Shown here piece after piece: positions 1 through 10,971 of a stretch of 64,000 nt of DNA (its first letter is position 1; every line of letters starts with the position of its first letter). The notes below the pieces were generated by a model. It saw nothing but the letters and a program-made list of their open reading frames with translations. It was not told the DNA's origin and did no database searches. The position numbers were made by a program, and so were the translations under genes. The stretch is from the NCBI RefSeq assembly GCF_000423185.1, contig NZ_KE383985.1, forward strand, positions 148,632 to 212,631, given 5' to 3'. This DNA is from Inquilinus limosus DSM 16000 (GTDB lineage: Bacteria > Pseudomonadota > Alphaproteobacteria > DSM-16000 > Inquilinaceae).

Positions 1-126
1 GATGCGGACGAGGCGACGGCGCGCGAAGCCGCGCTGGCCGACGCCAACGTCGCCCGCGCGCTCGAAGGCCGCACCGTGCGCAAGGTCATCGTCGTCCCGA
101 ACAGGATCGTCAATGTCGTGGGTTAG
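1..126 (+). CDS. leuS: Leucyl-tRNA synthetase, C-terminal end (partial)
   Basis: Only the last 41 codons are present, read in frame from base 1 to the TAG at 124-126. The tail [19 protein letters not shown] is the typical final strand of bacterial LeuRS, the class Ia enzyme that charges tRNA-Leu. The leuS-lptE-holA order that follows is usual in Proteobacteria and supports the call. The lptE start codon at 113 lies inside this frame, so the two genes overlap by 14 nt and are probably translationally coupled. The 5' part lies outside the window. Confidence 0.85.
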   Translation, partial: DADEATAREAALADANVARALEGRTVRKVIVVPNRIVNVVG

Positions 127-616
127 ACTCGCAGCACCGCTGCTCCTGATCCTTGCGCTCGGGGCCTGCGGGCTCAGACCGCTCTACGGCACCAACTCGG
201 TCGGCGCCGCGATGTCCGATCGGCTGGCGCAGGTCAATGTCGGCGTCATCGGCGACCGGTCCGGCCAGGTGCTGCGCACGGAGTTGATCCGAACCCTGAA
301 CCCGCAGGGCCGGCCGGCCCAGCCGGCTTATGACCTTGGCGTCTCGCTCGTGGAATCGCAGCAGGACGTCAACCTGATCAGCGACCTGACGACGACCCGC
401 AAGAACCTGACTTTGACCGCAAGCTTCGTGCTGACCGACCGCAAGACCGGCCAGCCGGTCTTCTCCGATTCGGTCACGGAGATCACCAGCTTCAACATCC
501 TGGCCGACCAGTACACGACGCTGGTCGGCGAACGCGATGCGCGCGAGCGGGCGCTGCATTCGCTCGGCGAGGACATCCGCACCCGCCTCGCTCTCTATTT
601 CGACCGGCATCCGTGA
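113..616 (+). CDS. lptE: LPS-assembly lipoprotein LptE
   Basis: LptE is the outer-membrane lipoprotein that plugs the LptD barrel and helps deliver lipopolysaccharide to the cell surface. The 167-residue protein begins with a lipoprotein signal peptide, a hydrophobic run ending [13 protein letters not shown], where Cys is the lipidation site and the following GLRPLYG is a signature of alphaproteobacterial LptE. The start at ATG 113 is chosen because it places the signal peptide at the N terminus; the frame is open further upstream only as a shadow of leuS. Its stop overlaps the GTG of holA (GTGA), giving a leuS-lptE-holA operon. Confidence 0.9.
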   Translation: MSWVRLAAPLLLILALGACGLRPLYGTNSVGAAMSDRLAQVNVGVIGDRSGQVLRTELIRTLNPQGRPAQPAYDLGVSLVESQQDVNLISDLTTTRKNLTLTASFVLTDRKTGQPVFSDSVTEITSFNILADQYTTLVGERDARERALHSLGEDIRTRLALYFDRHP

Positions 617-1638
617 AGCTGCCGCCGAACCGGATCGACAGCTTCGTCCGGCGGCCCGATCCCGGCATCCGCGCGGTGCTGCTGTACGGCCCGGATGCCG
701 GCGCCGTGCGCGACTATGCCGACACGCTCGCCCGCGGCGTCATCGACCCGCCGACCGACCCGTTCCGCGTCGCGGAGCTGCCGGCGGCCGAGATCGGCCG
801 CGACCCGGCCCGGCTGGTCGACGAGGTCTTCGCCCTGTCGCTGACCGGCGGCCGCCGCCTGGTGCGGGTGCGGGACGCGACCGATGCGGTGGCGCCGGCG
901 CTCGAGGCCGTCCTCGCGGGCGGCGAAACCGATACGCTGGTGGTGCTGGAGGCCGACGAGCTGACGCCGCGCTCGGCCCTGCGCAAGCTGGCGGAGGGGG
1001 CGGAGGCCGCGGCCGCCATCGCCTGCTACATGCCGGATGAGGAGGCGATCGGCCGCTTCATCCACCGCATGCTGGCCGACGCCAAGGTCTCGGCCGACGG
1101 CGAGGCCGAGCAGATGCTGGCCGCGCTGCTGGTCGGCGACCGCCAGATCGCCCGGCGCGAGGTCGAGAAGCTGATCGCCTATGTCGGGGAGGGCGGTCGG
1201 ATCGATGTCGAGGCGGTGCGCGCCTGCATCGGCGACGCCACCGAACGCTCGCTGGACGATCTCGCCATGGCGGTGGCCGATGGCGACCTGGCCGGCGTCG
1301 ACCGCTCCCTCGGCCGGCTTCTGTCGGAGGGCGGCGAGGCAATCGGCATCCTGCGCGCGGTGCAGCGCCACTTCCTGCGGCTGCACCAGCTGGCGGTGAT
1401 GATCGACGGCGGCGACGCGCCGGACGCCGCGATGGCGGCGCTGCGGCCGCCGGTGTTCTTCAAGGCCAAGGCGGCGATCCGCGGCCAGGTCCGGCGCTGG
1501 AACCAGGACCAGATCGGCGAGGCGCTGCGCCGCCTGATCGAGGCCGAGGCCGAATGCAAGCGCACCGGCCGCCCGCCGGAAACCGTCTGCGCCGCGACGC
1601 TGCTGCGCATCGCGCGAGCGGTTGCAAGGAAAAACTGA
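613..1638 (+). CDS. holA: DNA polymerase III, delta subunit
   Basis: HolA (delta) is the wrench subunit of the clamp loader that opens the beta sliding clamp. The 341-residue product has the expected length. The N terminus ([15 protein letters not shown], then AVLLYGPDAGAV) matches the alphaproteobacterial delta subunit, whose P-loop-like region is degenerate. The C-terminal helical collar region contains FFKAKAAIRGQVRRW. The GTG start at 613 overlaps the lptE stop by four bases, indicating coupling. Downstream is a palindromic repeat and then the convergent parB. Confidence 0.9.
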   Translation: MKLPPNRIDSFVRRPDPGIRAVLLYGPDAGAVRDYADTLARGVIDPPTDPFRVAELPAAEIGRDPARLVDEVFALSLTGGRRLVRVRDATDAVAPALEAVLAGGETDTLVVLEADELTPRSALRKLAEGAEAAAAIACYMPDEEAIGRFIHRMLADAKVSADGEAEQMLAALLVGDRQIARREVEKLIAYVGEGGRIDVEAVRACIGDATERSLDDLAMAVADGDLAGVDRSLGRLLSEGGEAIGILRAVQRHFLRLHQLAVMIDGGDAPDAAMAALRPPVFFKAKAAIRGQVRRWNQDQIGEALRRLIEAEAECKRTGRPPETVCAATLLRIARAVARKN

Positions 1639-1661
1639 ACGATTTCAGTCGGTTAGAATCC

Positions 1662-1738
1662 TGTCATTGCCGGGTTTGACCCGTCAATCCAGAGAGCCTC
1701 GACATCTTCCGGATGCCGGGTCAGGCGCGGGCATGACA
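1662..1738. repeat. Palindromic REP-like element, family A, copy 1
   Basis: A 77-bp element between the convergent holA and parB genes. It begins TGTCATTGCCGGG, has an inner AATCCAG and a second arm containing GGATGCCGGG, and ends GGGCATGACA. Each arm can fold as its own hairpin. The same architecture and length recur at 27632-27708, and a longer version lies at 32033-32121. This copy has degenerate arms (CCGTCAATCC, GTCAGGCGCGGGC). It may act as a bidirectional terminator. Confidence 0.8.
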
Positions 1739-1753
1739 ATGAGGGGAAAGGCC

Positions 1754-2668
1754 CTACCACTTCTCCTTCGTGCCCTGCAGCCGCTTCAGCAGGGCGGCGA
1801 ACTGGTCCAGGTTGCTCCATTGGATGTGGATCGTGCCGCTGGTGTTGTTGTTCTGCGTGTCGATCTTCACCCTGTAGCCCAGCCGGGTCTCGATGTCCCG
1901 CTCCAGCGCCACGATGTTCGGATCGCGCATCGCCGGCCGGGACGGGGCGGGGGAGGGCTGCTCGCGGGCGTCGCGGGCCAGCTGCTCGGTCTGGCGGACG
2001 TTCAGCCCCTTGGCGATCACCGTCCGCGCCGCCGCCTCCGGGTCCGGGCAGCCCAGCAGCGCGCGGGCGTGGCCGGCGGTCAGGAGCCCTTCCTGCAGCT
2101 GGGCCAGCACCGTGTCCGGCAGGTCGAGGAGGCGCAGCGTGTTGGCGATGTGGCTGCGGCTCTTGCCCACCGCCTGCGCCACCTCCTCCTGGGTCAGGCC
2201 GAACTCGTCGAGCAGCCGCTGATAGCCCTCGGCCTCCTCCAGCGCCGTCAGGTCCTGGCGCTGGACGTTCTCGATGATGGCGATCTGCAGCGCCTCGCGG
2301 TCCGACATCGGCCGGACCACCACCGGCACCTCGTGCAGCTTGGCCTTCTGCGCCGCGCGCCAACGGCGTTCACCGGCGATGATGTGGTAGCGGTCGGGCT
2401 TGCCCTCGACCGGCCGGACCAGAAGCGGCTGCAGCACGCCCTGGGTGCGGATCGACTCGACCAGCCGGTCCAGTTCCGCGTCGTCGAACTTCCGCCGCGG
2501 CTGGAACGGCCCCGGGCTCAGGAATTCGATCGGCAGGCTGCGCGGCGCCCGCGGCTCTCCCGGCGCGCTGGCGGCGGCGATATCGGCCTCCTCGGCCTCG
2601 CCGAACAGGGCGTCGAGGCCGCGGCCCAGGCTGGGGCGGCGACGGGGGCTGCTCTCGGCCGCGCTCAT
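1754..2668 (-). CDS. parB: Chromosome partitioning protein ParB
   Basis: ParB is the CTP-dependent DNA clamp that loads at parS and spreads to organise the origin region for segregation. The 304-residue protein has the N-terminal CTPase motif GERR at residues 99-102, the ENVQRQDL segment at about 133-140, and a helix-turn-helix at about 158-183 (LTQEEVAQAVGKSRSHI). The C terminus (about 255-304) is the dimerisation domain. ParB follows parA with a 4-nt overlap. Four matching parS palindromes lie within 6 kb, which makes a complete chromosomal ParABS system. Confidence 0.97.
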   Translation of the reverse strand: MSAAESSPRRRPSLGRGLDALFGEAEEADIAAASAPGEPRAPRSLPIEFLSPGPFQPRRKFDDAELDRLVESIRTQGVLQPLLVRPVEGKPDRYHIIAGERRWRAAQKAKLHEVPVVVRPMSDREALQIAIIENVQRQDLTALEEAEGYQRLLDEFGLTQEEVAQAVGKSRSHIANTLRLLDLPDTVLAQLQEGLLTAGHARALLGCPDPEAAARTVIAKGLNVRQTEQLARDAREQPSPAPSRPAMRDPNIVALERDIETRLGYRVKIDTQNNNTSGTIHIQWSNLDQFAALLKRLQGTKEKW

Positions 2669-3498
2669 GCCGCGCTCCTCTGCTCTTCGCGCTTCAACAT
2701 CTCGGAGGCGAGGTGGACATAGGCCTGGGCGCCGGAGGAGGCGAGGTCGTAGACCAAGACCGGCTTGCCGTGCGACGGCGCCTCGGAGACCCGCACGTTC
2801 CGCGGGATCACCGTCTCGTACACCTTGGCCCCGAGATGCTGGCGCACATCGCGCGCCACCATGTCGGAGAGGTTGTTGCGCCGGTCATACATGGTCAGCA
2901 CGATCCCCTGCATCTCGAGCGCCGGGTTGAAGGCCTTGCGGACGCGCTCGATCGTCCGCATCAGATGGCTGAGCCCCTCCAGGGCGTAGAACTCGCATTG
3001 CAGCGGCACCAGCACGGCATCCGCCGCGGTCAGCGCGTTGAGAGTGAGAAGGCCGAGCGAGGGCGGGCAGTCGATCAGGATGTAGTCGTAGCCGTCGGCA
3101 TGGGGCCGGAGCGCGCTGCGCAGCCGGTATTCGCGCCGCACCGCCTCGACCAGCTGGACCTCGGCGCCGGCGAGGTCGACCGAGGCCGGGATCAGGTCCA
3201 GCCCCGGCACCTCGGTCGCGACCGCCGAATCGGCGACGCTGGTGTTGCCGAACAAGAGGTCATAGGAGCCGAGACCGCGCTTCGCCCGCGGCAGCCCGAA
3301 GCCGGTCGAGGCGTTGCCCTGCGGGTCGAGGTCGATCACCAGCACGCGCTTGCGCACGGCGGCCAGGGCGGTGGCCAGGTTGATCGCCGTGGTGGTCTTG
3401 CCGACGCCGCCCTTCTGGTTGGCGATGGCGATGGTGCGGGTGAGGCGGGGGGCTTCGGCCTCCGCGCTCATGATCGTCGTTTGGGCGTCGTCAGCCAC
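2665..3498 (-). CDS. parA: Chromosome partitioning ATPase ParA
   Basis: ParA is the Walker-type ATPase that binds DNA non-specifically and moves ParB-parS complexes. The 277-residue protein contains the deviant Walker A motif KGGVGKTT at about residues 29-36, followed by VLVIDLDPQGNAS and IDCPPSLG (Walker B region). The ORF start overlaps the rsmG 3' end by 8 nt; an internal ATG at residue 10 is a possible alternative start. It is co-directional with rsmG and mnmG upstream and parB downstream, the standard bacterial order near the origin. Confidence 0.97.
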   Translation of the reverse strand: MADDAQTTIMSAEAEAPRLTRTIAIANQKGGVGKTTTAINLATALAAVRKRVLVIDLDPQGNASTGFGLPRAKRGLGSYDLLFGNTSVADSAVATEVPGLDLIPASVDLAGAEVQLVEAVRREYRLRSALRPHADGYDYILIDCPPSLGLLTLNALTAADAVLVPLQCEFYALEGLSHLMRTIERVRKAFNPALEMQGIVLTMYDRRNNLSDMVARDVRQHLGAKVYETVIPRNVRVSEAPSHGKPVLVYDLASSGAQAYVHLASEMLKREEQRSAA

Positions 3499-3784
3499 GG
3501 GCGAACCCCTCGATGCGGATGAGCACGGCGTCCGGATCGGTCCGGCTCGGATGGAGGTCGATGGTCATCTTCGGTGAAGGCGCCAAGGTGGTCAAATCAA
3601 GAGCGGCCAATTCGGCCTCGGCGGCACGGCCTTTCGGGAAGATCGCGACGGTGCGCGGGCCGGCGAATCGGGCGGCGTAATCGAGGAGGACGGGCAGGGC
3701 GGCGAGGGCGCGGGCCGTCACCACATCGGCAGGGAAGGGGGCGACCTGCTCGATCCGCCGCGCATGCACCGTCACCGGCGCCCC

Positions 3785-3800
3785 TGTTTCACGTGAAACA
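3785..3800. other. parS site 1 (inside rsmG)
   Basis: TGTTTCACGTGAAACA is a perfect 16-bp palindrome identical to the widespread bacterial ParB-binding parS consensus. It lies in the coding sequence of rsmG, 0.3 kb upstream of parA, and is one of four such sites in this window. Confidence 0.93.
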
Positions 3801-4091
3801 CTGCGCAGGAATTCGGCCTTGCGCTGGTCGCTCTCGATCAGATGCGTCTCCAGCCCGGTCGCCAGCGCCAACACCAGCCCGGGGAAGCCGGCGCCGCTGC
3901 CGAGGTCGACCAGGGTCTTCGCCCCGACCGGGATCAGCGGCACCAGCTGCAGCGAATCCTCGAAATGCCGCCGCCTCAGATCGGGCAGGGTCGACGGCGC
4001 GACCAGGTTGATCGCCCCCTGCCATTTCCACAGCAGCGCCTCGTAGCGGTCGAGCTTCTCGGCGAGATCCGGGGGCGCTGGAAACGCCGCC

Positions 4092-5963
<1,872 letters not shown>

Positions 5964-6018
5964 GGCGGCGGACTTTACGGAGACGGCGCTGCGGGGTCAA
6001 ATGCGGGAACGGACAGCG

Positions 6019-6034
6019 TGTTTCACGTGAAACA
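6019..6034. other. parS site 2
   Basis: Perfect TGTTTCACGTGAAACA in the intergenic region 56 bp upstream of the mnmG start. It is identical to the copies at 3785 and 7961. Confidence 0.93.
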
Positions 6035-6057
6035 TCGCGGCCGAGGGGCTCGTGATT

Positions 6058-6124
6058 GATTGCTTCGCTTCGCTCGCAATGACGAAGGGCGGCTGGACCG
6101 CTCCCCCGCCGTCACTGCAATCCA
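6058..6124. repeat. REP-like element, family B, copy 1 (second arm reduced)
   Basis: The left arm is GAT-TGC...GCA-ATGACG (6058-6084), the same hairpin as at 6476 and 45057. The facing arm has shrunk to CGTCACTGCAATCCA (6110-6124): the borders remain but the hairpin body is lost. It lies between parS site 2 and the GIY-YIG gene. Reading frames through this repeat give a spurious N-terminal extension (MLRFARND...) to that gene. Confidence 0.7.
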
Positions 6125-6170
6125 CGGCACCGGCCGCTTCGCTTCCAATACAGAATACCGGCAATCCCTC

Positions 6171-6455
6171 ATGCAGCCAGCCGTCTACATCACAGCGAAC
6201 CGGCCCTATGGCACGCTTTACACCGGCGTCACCTCGGATCTGCTCCGGCGCATCCATCAGCATCGGGAAGGCACAGTCCCAGGCTTCTCATCGCGGTATG
6301 GCTGCAAGATCCTGGTCTGGTACGAGACCCTGCCGTCGATGAAGGAGGCGATCGCGCGAGAGAAGCAGATCAAGGGTGGATCGCGAGAGAAGAAACTCGC
6401 ATTGATCCAGGTCCTGAACCCCGAGTGGCGAGACCTCTATCCAGGCTTGGTCTGA
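6171..6455 (+). CDS. Small GIY-YIG nuclease-domain protein
   Basis: A 94-residue stand-alone GIY-YIG domain of the UvrC/YhbQ-like superfamily. The catalytic signature appears as VYITAN followed by GTLYTGVTSDLLRRIHQHR, the classic Y...LYTGVT...R pattern, and EAIAREKQIKGGSR matches the conserved E...KK-type helix. The ATG at 6171 is preferred over the more upstream open frame because the latter is only translated repeat. It is the only + gene between mnmG and mnmE and is flanked by family-B repeats (6058-6124 and 6476-6566). Its biological role is unknown; the association with palindromes suggests a selfish or repeat-associated function (inference). Confidence 0.88.
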   Translation: MQPAVYITANRPYGTLYTGVTSDLLRRIHQHREGTVPGFSSRYGCKILVWYETLPSMKEAIAREKQIKGGSREKKLALIQVLNPEWRDLYPGLV

Positions 6456-6475
6456 CCCTGCCGGTAGATCGCTAT

Positions 6476-6566
6476 GGATTGCTTCGCTTCGCTCGCAATG
6501 ACGAGGAGGAACCGGGCCGCGCTCCCCAACCGTCATTGCGAGGAGGCGAAGCCGACGAAGCAATCC
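6476..6566. repeat. REP-like element, family B, copy 2
   Basis: A 91-bp inverted pair: the left arm GGATTGCTTCGCTTCG...GCAATGACG faces CGTCATTGCGAGG...AAGCAATCC on the right, with a linker of about 25 bp. It begins 21 bp after the GIY-YIG stop and ends 34 bp before parS site 3. Related copies lie at 6058 and 45001. Confidence 0.85.
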
Positions 6567-6599
6567 ATTCACGCTATCGCAGCCGGCTTCACCCGCCGA

Positions 6600-6615
6600 T
6601 GTTCCACGTGAAACA
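6600..6615. other. parS-like site 3 (one mismatch)
   Basis: TGTTCCACGTGAAACA differs from the perfect parS palindrome by one base (T to C at position 5). It lies 2 bp past the stop codon of mnmE. It is probably functional but weaker. Confidence 0.8.
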
Positions 6616-6617
6616 TC

Positions 6618-7937
6618 TCACTTCCCGATGCAGAAGCTGCCGAACAGGACGTCGAGCATGTCCTCGACATCGACCCGGCCGGTGATGCAGCCGAGGGCGC
6701 GCAGGGCCAGGCGCAGATCCTCCGCCGCCAGCTCGGGCAGGGGCGCCGCCGGCACCCGGGCCAGGGCGTCGCGCGCATCCTCCAGCGCCGCGCGGTGGCG
6801 GGCACGGGTGAGGGCGGGGGAGCCGTCGCCGGTCAGCCGCCGTTCCACCGCATGGGCCACGGCGTCGAGCAGCCGGTCGACCCCGGCGCCCGTGCGCACC
6901 GAAATCGCGATCTCGTCCGCCGCCCGGGGCGCGTCCGGCAGCCGGTCGATCTTGTTGACCACGCGGATCGTATCGGGCCCCGGACCCAAGGCCGGATCGG
7001 AGGATACAGGCTCGGCGGCATCGCGGATGACCAGGCGCAGATCGGCCTCGGCGGCACGGCGGTGCGAGCGGCGGATGCCCTCCGCCTCGATCTCGTCGAG
7101 TGTCTCGCGCAGCCCCGCCGTGTCGGCCAGCACCACCGGGTAGCCGCGCAGGTCGAGCGCCACCTCGACCACGTCGCGGGTGGTGCCCGGCCGGTCGGAG
7201 ACGATGGCGACGTCGCGCCGGGCCAGCGCGTTCAGCAGGCTGGACTTGCCGGCATTGACCGGCCCCAGGATGGCGATGTGCACGCCCTCGCGCAGCCGCT
7301 CGCCCCGGCCGGCATCGTCGAGATGGGCGGCGATCGCGGCCGAGACCTCGGCCACGGCCCGCTCCGCCTCCGCCGCCAGGTCAGGCGGCAATCCCTCATC
7401 CGGGAAGTCGAGCGCCGCCTCGGTCATGGCCAGCGCCCGCATCAGCGACGCGCGCCAGCTCTCATAGAGCTGGCCGAGCGCGCCGCCGAGCTGGCGCAGC
7501 GCCTGCAGCCGCTGGGCCCGGGTCTCGGCATCGACGAGGTCGGCCACCGCCTCGGCCTCGGTCAGGTCGAGCTTGCCGGCCAGGAAGGCGCGCCTGGTGA
7601 ACTCGCCCGGCTCGGCCGGGCGTAGCCCCGGCAGCCGGGCCAGCGCCTCGACCACGCCGCGGGTCACCGCCCGGCCGCCATGCAGATGCAGCTCGACGAC
7701 ATCCTCGCCGGTGTAGCTGGCGGGGCCGGGGAACCAGAGCACGAGGCCGCGGTCGAGCGGCACGCCGTCGGCCGGGTCGCGCAGCTCCGCCAGCGTCGCC
7801 AGGCGAGGGGCGGGAAGGGGGCGTCCGGTCAGGGCCCGCAGCGCCGGCCCGGCGGCGACGCCGGAGATCCGGATCACGGCCACGCCGCCGCGGCCGGCGG
7901 GGGTCGTCGGGGCGAAGATGGTGTCACGGCTCGTCAT
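6618..7937 (-). CDS. mnmE: tRNA modification GTPase MnmE (TrmE)
   Basis: MnmE is the GTPase partner of MnmG in wobble-uridine modification. The 439-residue protein has the N-terminal folate-binding domain (SYTGEDVVELHLHGG, about 74-88), the inserted G domain with P-loop GPVNAGKS at about 225-232, DTAGLRE at about 272, and NKID. It ends with CIGK, the conserved C-terminal Cys-containing motif needed for modification. It is flanked by parS-type sites at 6600 and 7961. Confidence 0.96.
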   Translation of the reverse strand: MTSRDTIFAPTTPAGRGGVAVIRISGVAAGPALRALTGRPLPAPRLATLAELRDPADGVPLDRGLVLWFPGPASYTGEDVVELHLHGGRAVTRGVVEALARLPGLRPAEPGEFTRRAFLAGKLDLTEAEAVADLVDAETRAQRLQALRQLGGALGQLYESWRASLMRALAMTEAALDFPDEGLPPDLAAEAERAVAEVSAAIAAHLDDAGRGERLREGVHIAILGPVNAGKSSLLNALARRDVAIVSDRPGTTRDVVEVALDLRGYPVVLADTAGLRETLDEIEAEGIRRSHRRAAEADLRLVIRDAAEPVSSDPALGPGPDTIRVVNKIDRLPDAPRAADEIAISVRTGAGVDRLLDAVAHAVERRLTGDGSPALTRARHRAALEDARDALARVPAAPLPELAAEDLRLALRALGCITGRVDVEDMLDVLFGSFCIGK

Positions 7938-7960
7938 GAAGCGAGGCCGGTGCCGGCCGA

Positions 7961-7976
7961 TGTTTCACGTGAAACA
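7961..7976. other. parS site 4
   Basis: Perfect TGTTTCACGTGAAACA, 24 bp upstream of the mnmE start codon and just after the end of the DUF6489 gene region. With the sites at 3785, 6019 and 6600 it forms a 4.2-kb parS cluster. Confidence 0.93.
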
Positions 7977-8001
7977 CACCCATCCGCTCGCATCCGCACG
8001 C

Positions 8002-8247
8002 TCAGGACTTGCCTCCCTTGCCGCCGGTCATGCTCTGCCAGAAGGCGCGCTGCAGCGTCTCGAACCCCTCGATGCTCGCCGGCAGCCAGGTCCTGAACAG
8101 CGCCTCCGGCTCCATTGCCGCGAGATTGGCGCGCATCCGCTCCTCCATATCCTTCAGCAGCGCCTGCTGCATCGGGCCGACATCCGGCAGGCCGAAGAAG
8201 GCGCGCGCCTCCTCCGGCGTGCAGTCGATATCGATCGAGACCTTCAT
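8002..8247 (-). CDS. DUF6489-type small conserved protein
   Basis: An 81-residue protein beginning MKVSIDIDCTPEEARAFFGLPDV and rich in Met and amphipathic helix. It resembles a small alphaproteobacterial family now called DUF6489; no function is known. The length and the TPEEARAFFGLPD start are the recognisable features. It has no signal peptide or membrane segment, so it is probably cytoplasmic. It is co-directional with mnmE and could be the first gene of that transcript. The Gly/Lys-rich tail (TGGKGGKS) looks disordered. Confidence 0.75.
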   Translation of the reverse strand: MKVSIDIDCTPEEARAFFGLPDVGPMQQALLKDMEERMRANLAAMEPEALFRTWLPASIEGFETLQRAFWQSMTGGKGGKS

Positions 8248-8347
8248 CGGGATCCTCCTGGGGAGTTGGCGGCGTTATCGTGGCAGGGGAGTATAGCCGC
8301 TGGCCGCAGCTCCACCACAGGCCGGCCCCACAGACCGGGATTTCGAG

Positions 8348-10360
8348 ATGCCGAACCGCCTCGCCCAGGAGACCAGCCCCTACCTGCTGCAGCACGCCGA
8401 CAATCCGGTGGACTGGCAGCCCTGGGGGCCGGAGGCCTTCGCCCGCGCCCGCGCCGAGAACAAGCCGGTGCTGCTGTCGGTCGGCTACGCCGCCTGCCAC
8501 TGGTGCCATGTGATGGCGCATGAGAGCTTCGAGGACCCGGCCACGGCCGCGGTGATGAACGAGCTGTTCGTGTCGATCAAGGTCGACCGCGAGGAGCGGC
8601 CGGATGTCGACACCATCTACCAGACGGCGCTGGCGATGCTCGGCCAGCAGGGCGGCTGGCCGCTGACCATGTTCCTGACCCCGGACGGCCAACCCTTCTG
8701 GGGCGGCACCTATTTTCCGCCGACCAGCCGCTGGGGCCGGCCCGGCTTCACCGACGTGCTGCACGCCCTGGCCGCCGCCTATGCCAATGAGCCGGAGAAG
8801 GTGACCGGCAACGTCGCCGCCCTGACCGAGGCCCTGGCCAAGCATTCGGAGAATGCCCCCGGCGCCGGGCTCGACCTCAACGTGCTCGACCAGGTGGCGG
8901 AGCGGCTGGCCGGCCAGTTCGACCCGCTCTGGGGCGGAATGCGCGGCGCCCCGAAATTCCCGCAGCCGAGCATCCTCGAGCTGCTGTGGCGGGGCTGGCG
9001 CCGGTCGCGCCGGCCGGAATGGCGCGACGCGGTGCTGCGGACCCTGACGGCGATGAGCCAGGGCGGCATCTACGACCATCTCGGCGGCGGCTTCGCCCGC
9101 TATTCCACCGATGAGGAGTGGTTGGCGCCGCATTTCGAGAAGATGCTGTACGACAATGCCCAGCTGATCGACCTCCTGACCCTGGCGTGGCAGGAGACGC
9201 GCGACCCGCTGTACGCCTCCCGGGTCGAGGAGACGGTCGCGTGGATCGAGCGCGAGATGATCGCCGAGGGAGGCGCCTTCGCCGCGACGCTGGACGCCGA
9301 CAGCGAGGGCGAGGAGGGCCGGTTCTACGTCTGGACGGAGGCCGAGATCGACGCCGCGCTGGGTGAACGTGCGGCCGCGTTCAAGCAGGCGTACGACGTG
9401 ACGCCGGACGGCAACTGGGAAGGCAAGACCATCCTCAACCGCCGCCGCGACCCGGCGCTGCGCGACGCGGAGACCGAGGCTGCGCTGGCGGAGGACCGGG
9501 CCGTACTCCTCGAGCGCCGGGGTGTACGCGTACGGCCAGGCTGGGACGACAAGGTGCTGGCCGACTGGAACGGGCTGATGATCGCGGCGCTGGCCCGCGC
9601 CGCCCAGGCCTTCGACCGACCGGAATGGCTCGCGCTGGCCGAGACCGCCTTCGCCGCCGTGGTCCGCCAGCTCGGGCAGGGGGACCGCCTGGCGCATGCC
9701 TGGCGTCGGGGCAAAGCAACAGCGCCCGGCCTGCTCGAGGACTATGCCGACATGGCCGCGGCCGCGCTGGCCCTGCACGAAGCGGCCGAAACGGCCGCCT
9801 ATCTCGACCACGCAAGACGCTGGACCGCGGTGCTCGACGACCATTTCTGGGACGGCGGCCGCGGCGGCTATTTCCTGACCGCGGATGACGGCGAAGCGCT
9901 GATCGTCCGCACCAAGAGCGCCTATGACGCCGCGGTCCCGTCCGGCAACGGCACCATGCTCGGGGTGCTGACGCGTCTCCATAATCTGACCGGCGACCGG
10001 CTGTACGCCCTGCGCGCCGATTCCCTGATCGCCGCCTTCACCGGCGAGCTGCAGCGCAACTTCATCCCGCTCGCCACCTGGCTGAACCGGGCCGAGGACC
10101 GGATGGAGCCGCTGCAGATCGTGGTCATCGGCGCGAAGGACGACCCCGCCACCCGGGCGCTGCTGCGGGCGGTGCACGGCCGGTCGCTGCCCGGCCGGAT
10201 GCTGCTGCGGCTCGACCCCGGCTCGGTCCTGCCGGAGGGCCACCCGGCCGCCGGCAAGGCGATGCTGGACGGGAAGCCGACCGCCTATCTCTGCCGCGGG
10301 CCGGTGTGCCAGGCTCCCGTCACCGAACCGGATGCCCTACTCGACCTGATCGGACCATGA
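8348..10360 (+). CDS. Thioredoxin domain-containing protein, YyaL/DUF255 (SSP411) family
   Basis: A 670-residue protein with an N-terminal thioredoxin-like DUF255 domain (about 1-165). It includes NPVDWQPWG, a CHWC redox motif in AACHWCHVM, and [14 protein letters not shown] long (alpha/alpha)6-barrel region resembling N-acylglucosamine epimerase/glycosidase folds follows ([31 protein letters not shown]). The family is conserved from bacteria to mammals (SPATA20) but has no settled biochemical role. Its stop overlaps the start of the ogt gene (ATGA), so the two are likely co-transcribed. Confidence 0.92.
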   Translation: MPNRLAQETSPYLLQHADNPVDWQPWGPEAFARARAENKPVLLSVGYAACHWCHVMAHESFEDPATAAVMNELFVSIKVDREERPDVDTIYQTALAMLGQQGGWPLTMFLTPDGQPFWGGTYFPPTSRWGRPGFTDVLHALAAAYANEPEKVTGNVAALTEALAKHSENAPGAGLDLNVLDQVAERLAGQFDPLWGGMRGAPKFPQPSILELLWRGWRRSRRPEWRDAVLRTLTAMSQGGIYDHLGGGFARYSTDEEWLAPHFEKMLYDNAQLIDLLTLAWQETRDPLYASRVEETVAWIEREMIAEGGAFAATLDADSEGEEGRFYVWTEAEIDAALGERAAAFKQAYDVTPDGNWEGKTILNRRRDPALRDAETEAALAEDRAVLLERRGVRVRPGWDDKVLADWNGLMIAALARAAQAFDRPEWLALAETAFAAVVRQLGQGDRLAHAWRRGKATAPGLLEDYADMAAAALALHEAAETAAYLDHARRWTAVLDDHFWDGGRGGYFLTADDGEALIVRTKSAYDAAVPSGNGTMLGVLTRLHNLTGDRLYALRADSLIAAFTGELQRNFIPLATWLNRAEDRMEPLQIVVIGAKDDPATRALLRAVHGRSLPGRMLLRLDPGSVLPEGHPAAGKAMLDGKPTAYLCRGPVCQAPVTEPDALLDLIGP

Positions 10361-10857
10361 CCCGCTCCACTCGCAGCCTCGCTCCGGCGGACCGCGCCAC
10401 CGTCACCATCGCCACCCCGGTCGGGCCGGTGCGGATCACCGTGGCCGGCGGCGTCGTCGCCGCCGTCGATCATGTCCAGGACCCGCCGGACAATGCGCGG
10501 CCGAAGGACCGGCTGCTGCGTGAGGCGGTCCGGCAGATCGAGGCGTATTTCACCGGCGATCGCCGGCGCTTCGACCTGCCGATGGCGCCGGCCGCCAGCC
10601 CGTTCCAGGCGCGGGTGCGGCAGGCGATCATCGACATTCCCTATGGCGAGGCGGCGTCCTATGGCGGCCTGGCCCATATCCTGAACAGCGGCCCGCGCGC
10701 CGTCGGCCAGGCCTGCGGCCGCAACGACCTGGTGCTGCTGGTGCCCTGCCACCGCGTCATCGGCGCCGGCGGCGCCCTCGGCGGCTACGGCAGCGCCTCC
10801 GGCCTCGAACGGAAGCGCCGGCTGCTGGAGTTCGAGGGATTCAGGGGACGGTTTTGA
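10357..10857 (+). CDS. ogt: Methylated-DNA--[protein]-cysteine S-methyltransferase
   Basis: This suicide repair enzyme removes alkyl groups from O6 of guanine by transferring them to its own Cys. The 166-residue protein contains the active-site motif PCHRVIG and the DNA-binding wing region [23 protein letters not shown]. The start at ATG 10357 is chosen because it overlaps the preceding stop by four bases. There is no Ada-type N-terminal domain, so it is an Ogt-like single-domain enzyme. The N-terminal roadblock domain is short. Confidence 0.93.
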   Translation: MTRSTRSLAPADRATVTIATPVGPVRITVAGGVVAAVDHVQDPPDNARPKDRLLREAVRQIEAYFTGDRRRFDLPMAPAASPFQARVRQAIIDIPYGEAASYGGLAHILNSGPRAVGQACGRNDLVLLVPCHRVIGAGGALGGYGSASGLERKRRLLEFEGFRGRF

Positions 10858-10971
10858 GGGGAACAATCCGGCAACGTCCGTGCTAGAATCGAAAGCAGTT
10901 GTGGCCGTCGACGCAGCGGCCGCGCTTGATCCGCGGAATCGCGCCCTGCATAAAGACGGGCGGAGGTGGCT

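Noticed and set aside
6060-6170. An N-terminal extension of the GIY-YIG protein (MLRFARND...)
   Set aside because: It is translated REP-like repeat; the domain begins right at ATG 6171.
7934-10243. A 769-codon open frame on the minus strand opposite the thioredoxin-domain gene
   Set aside because: Composition is typical of an antisense shadow in GC-rich DNA; the plus-strand protein has clear DUF255 motifs.
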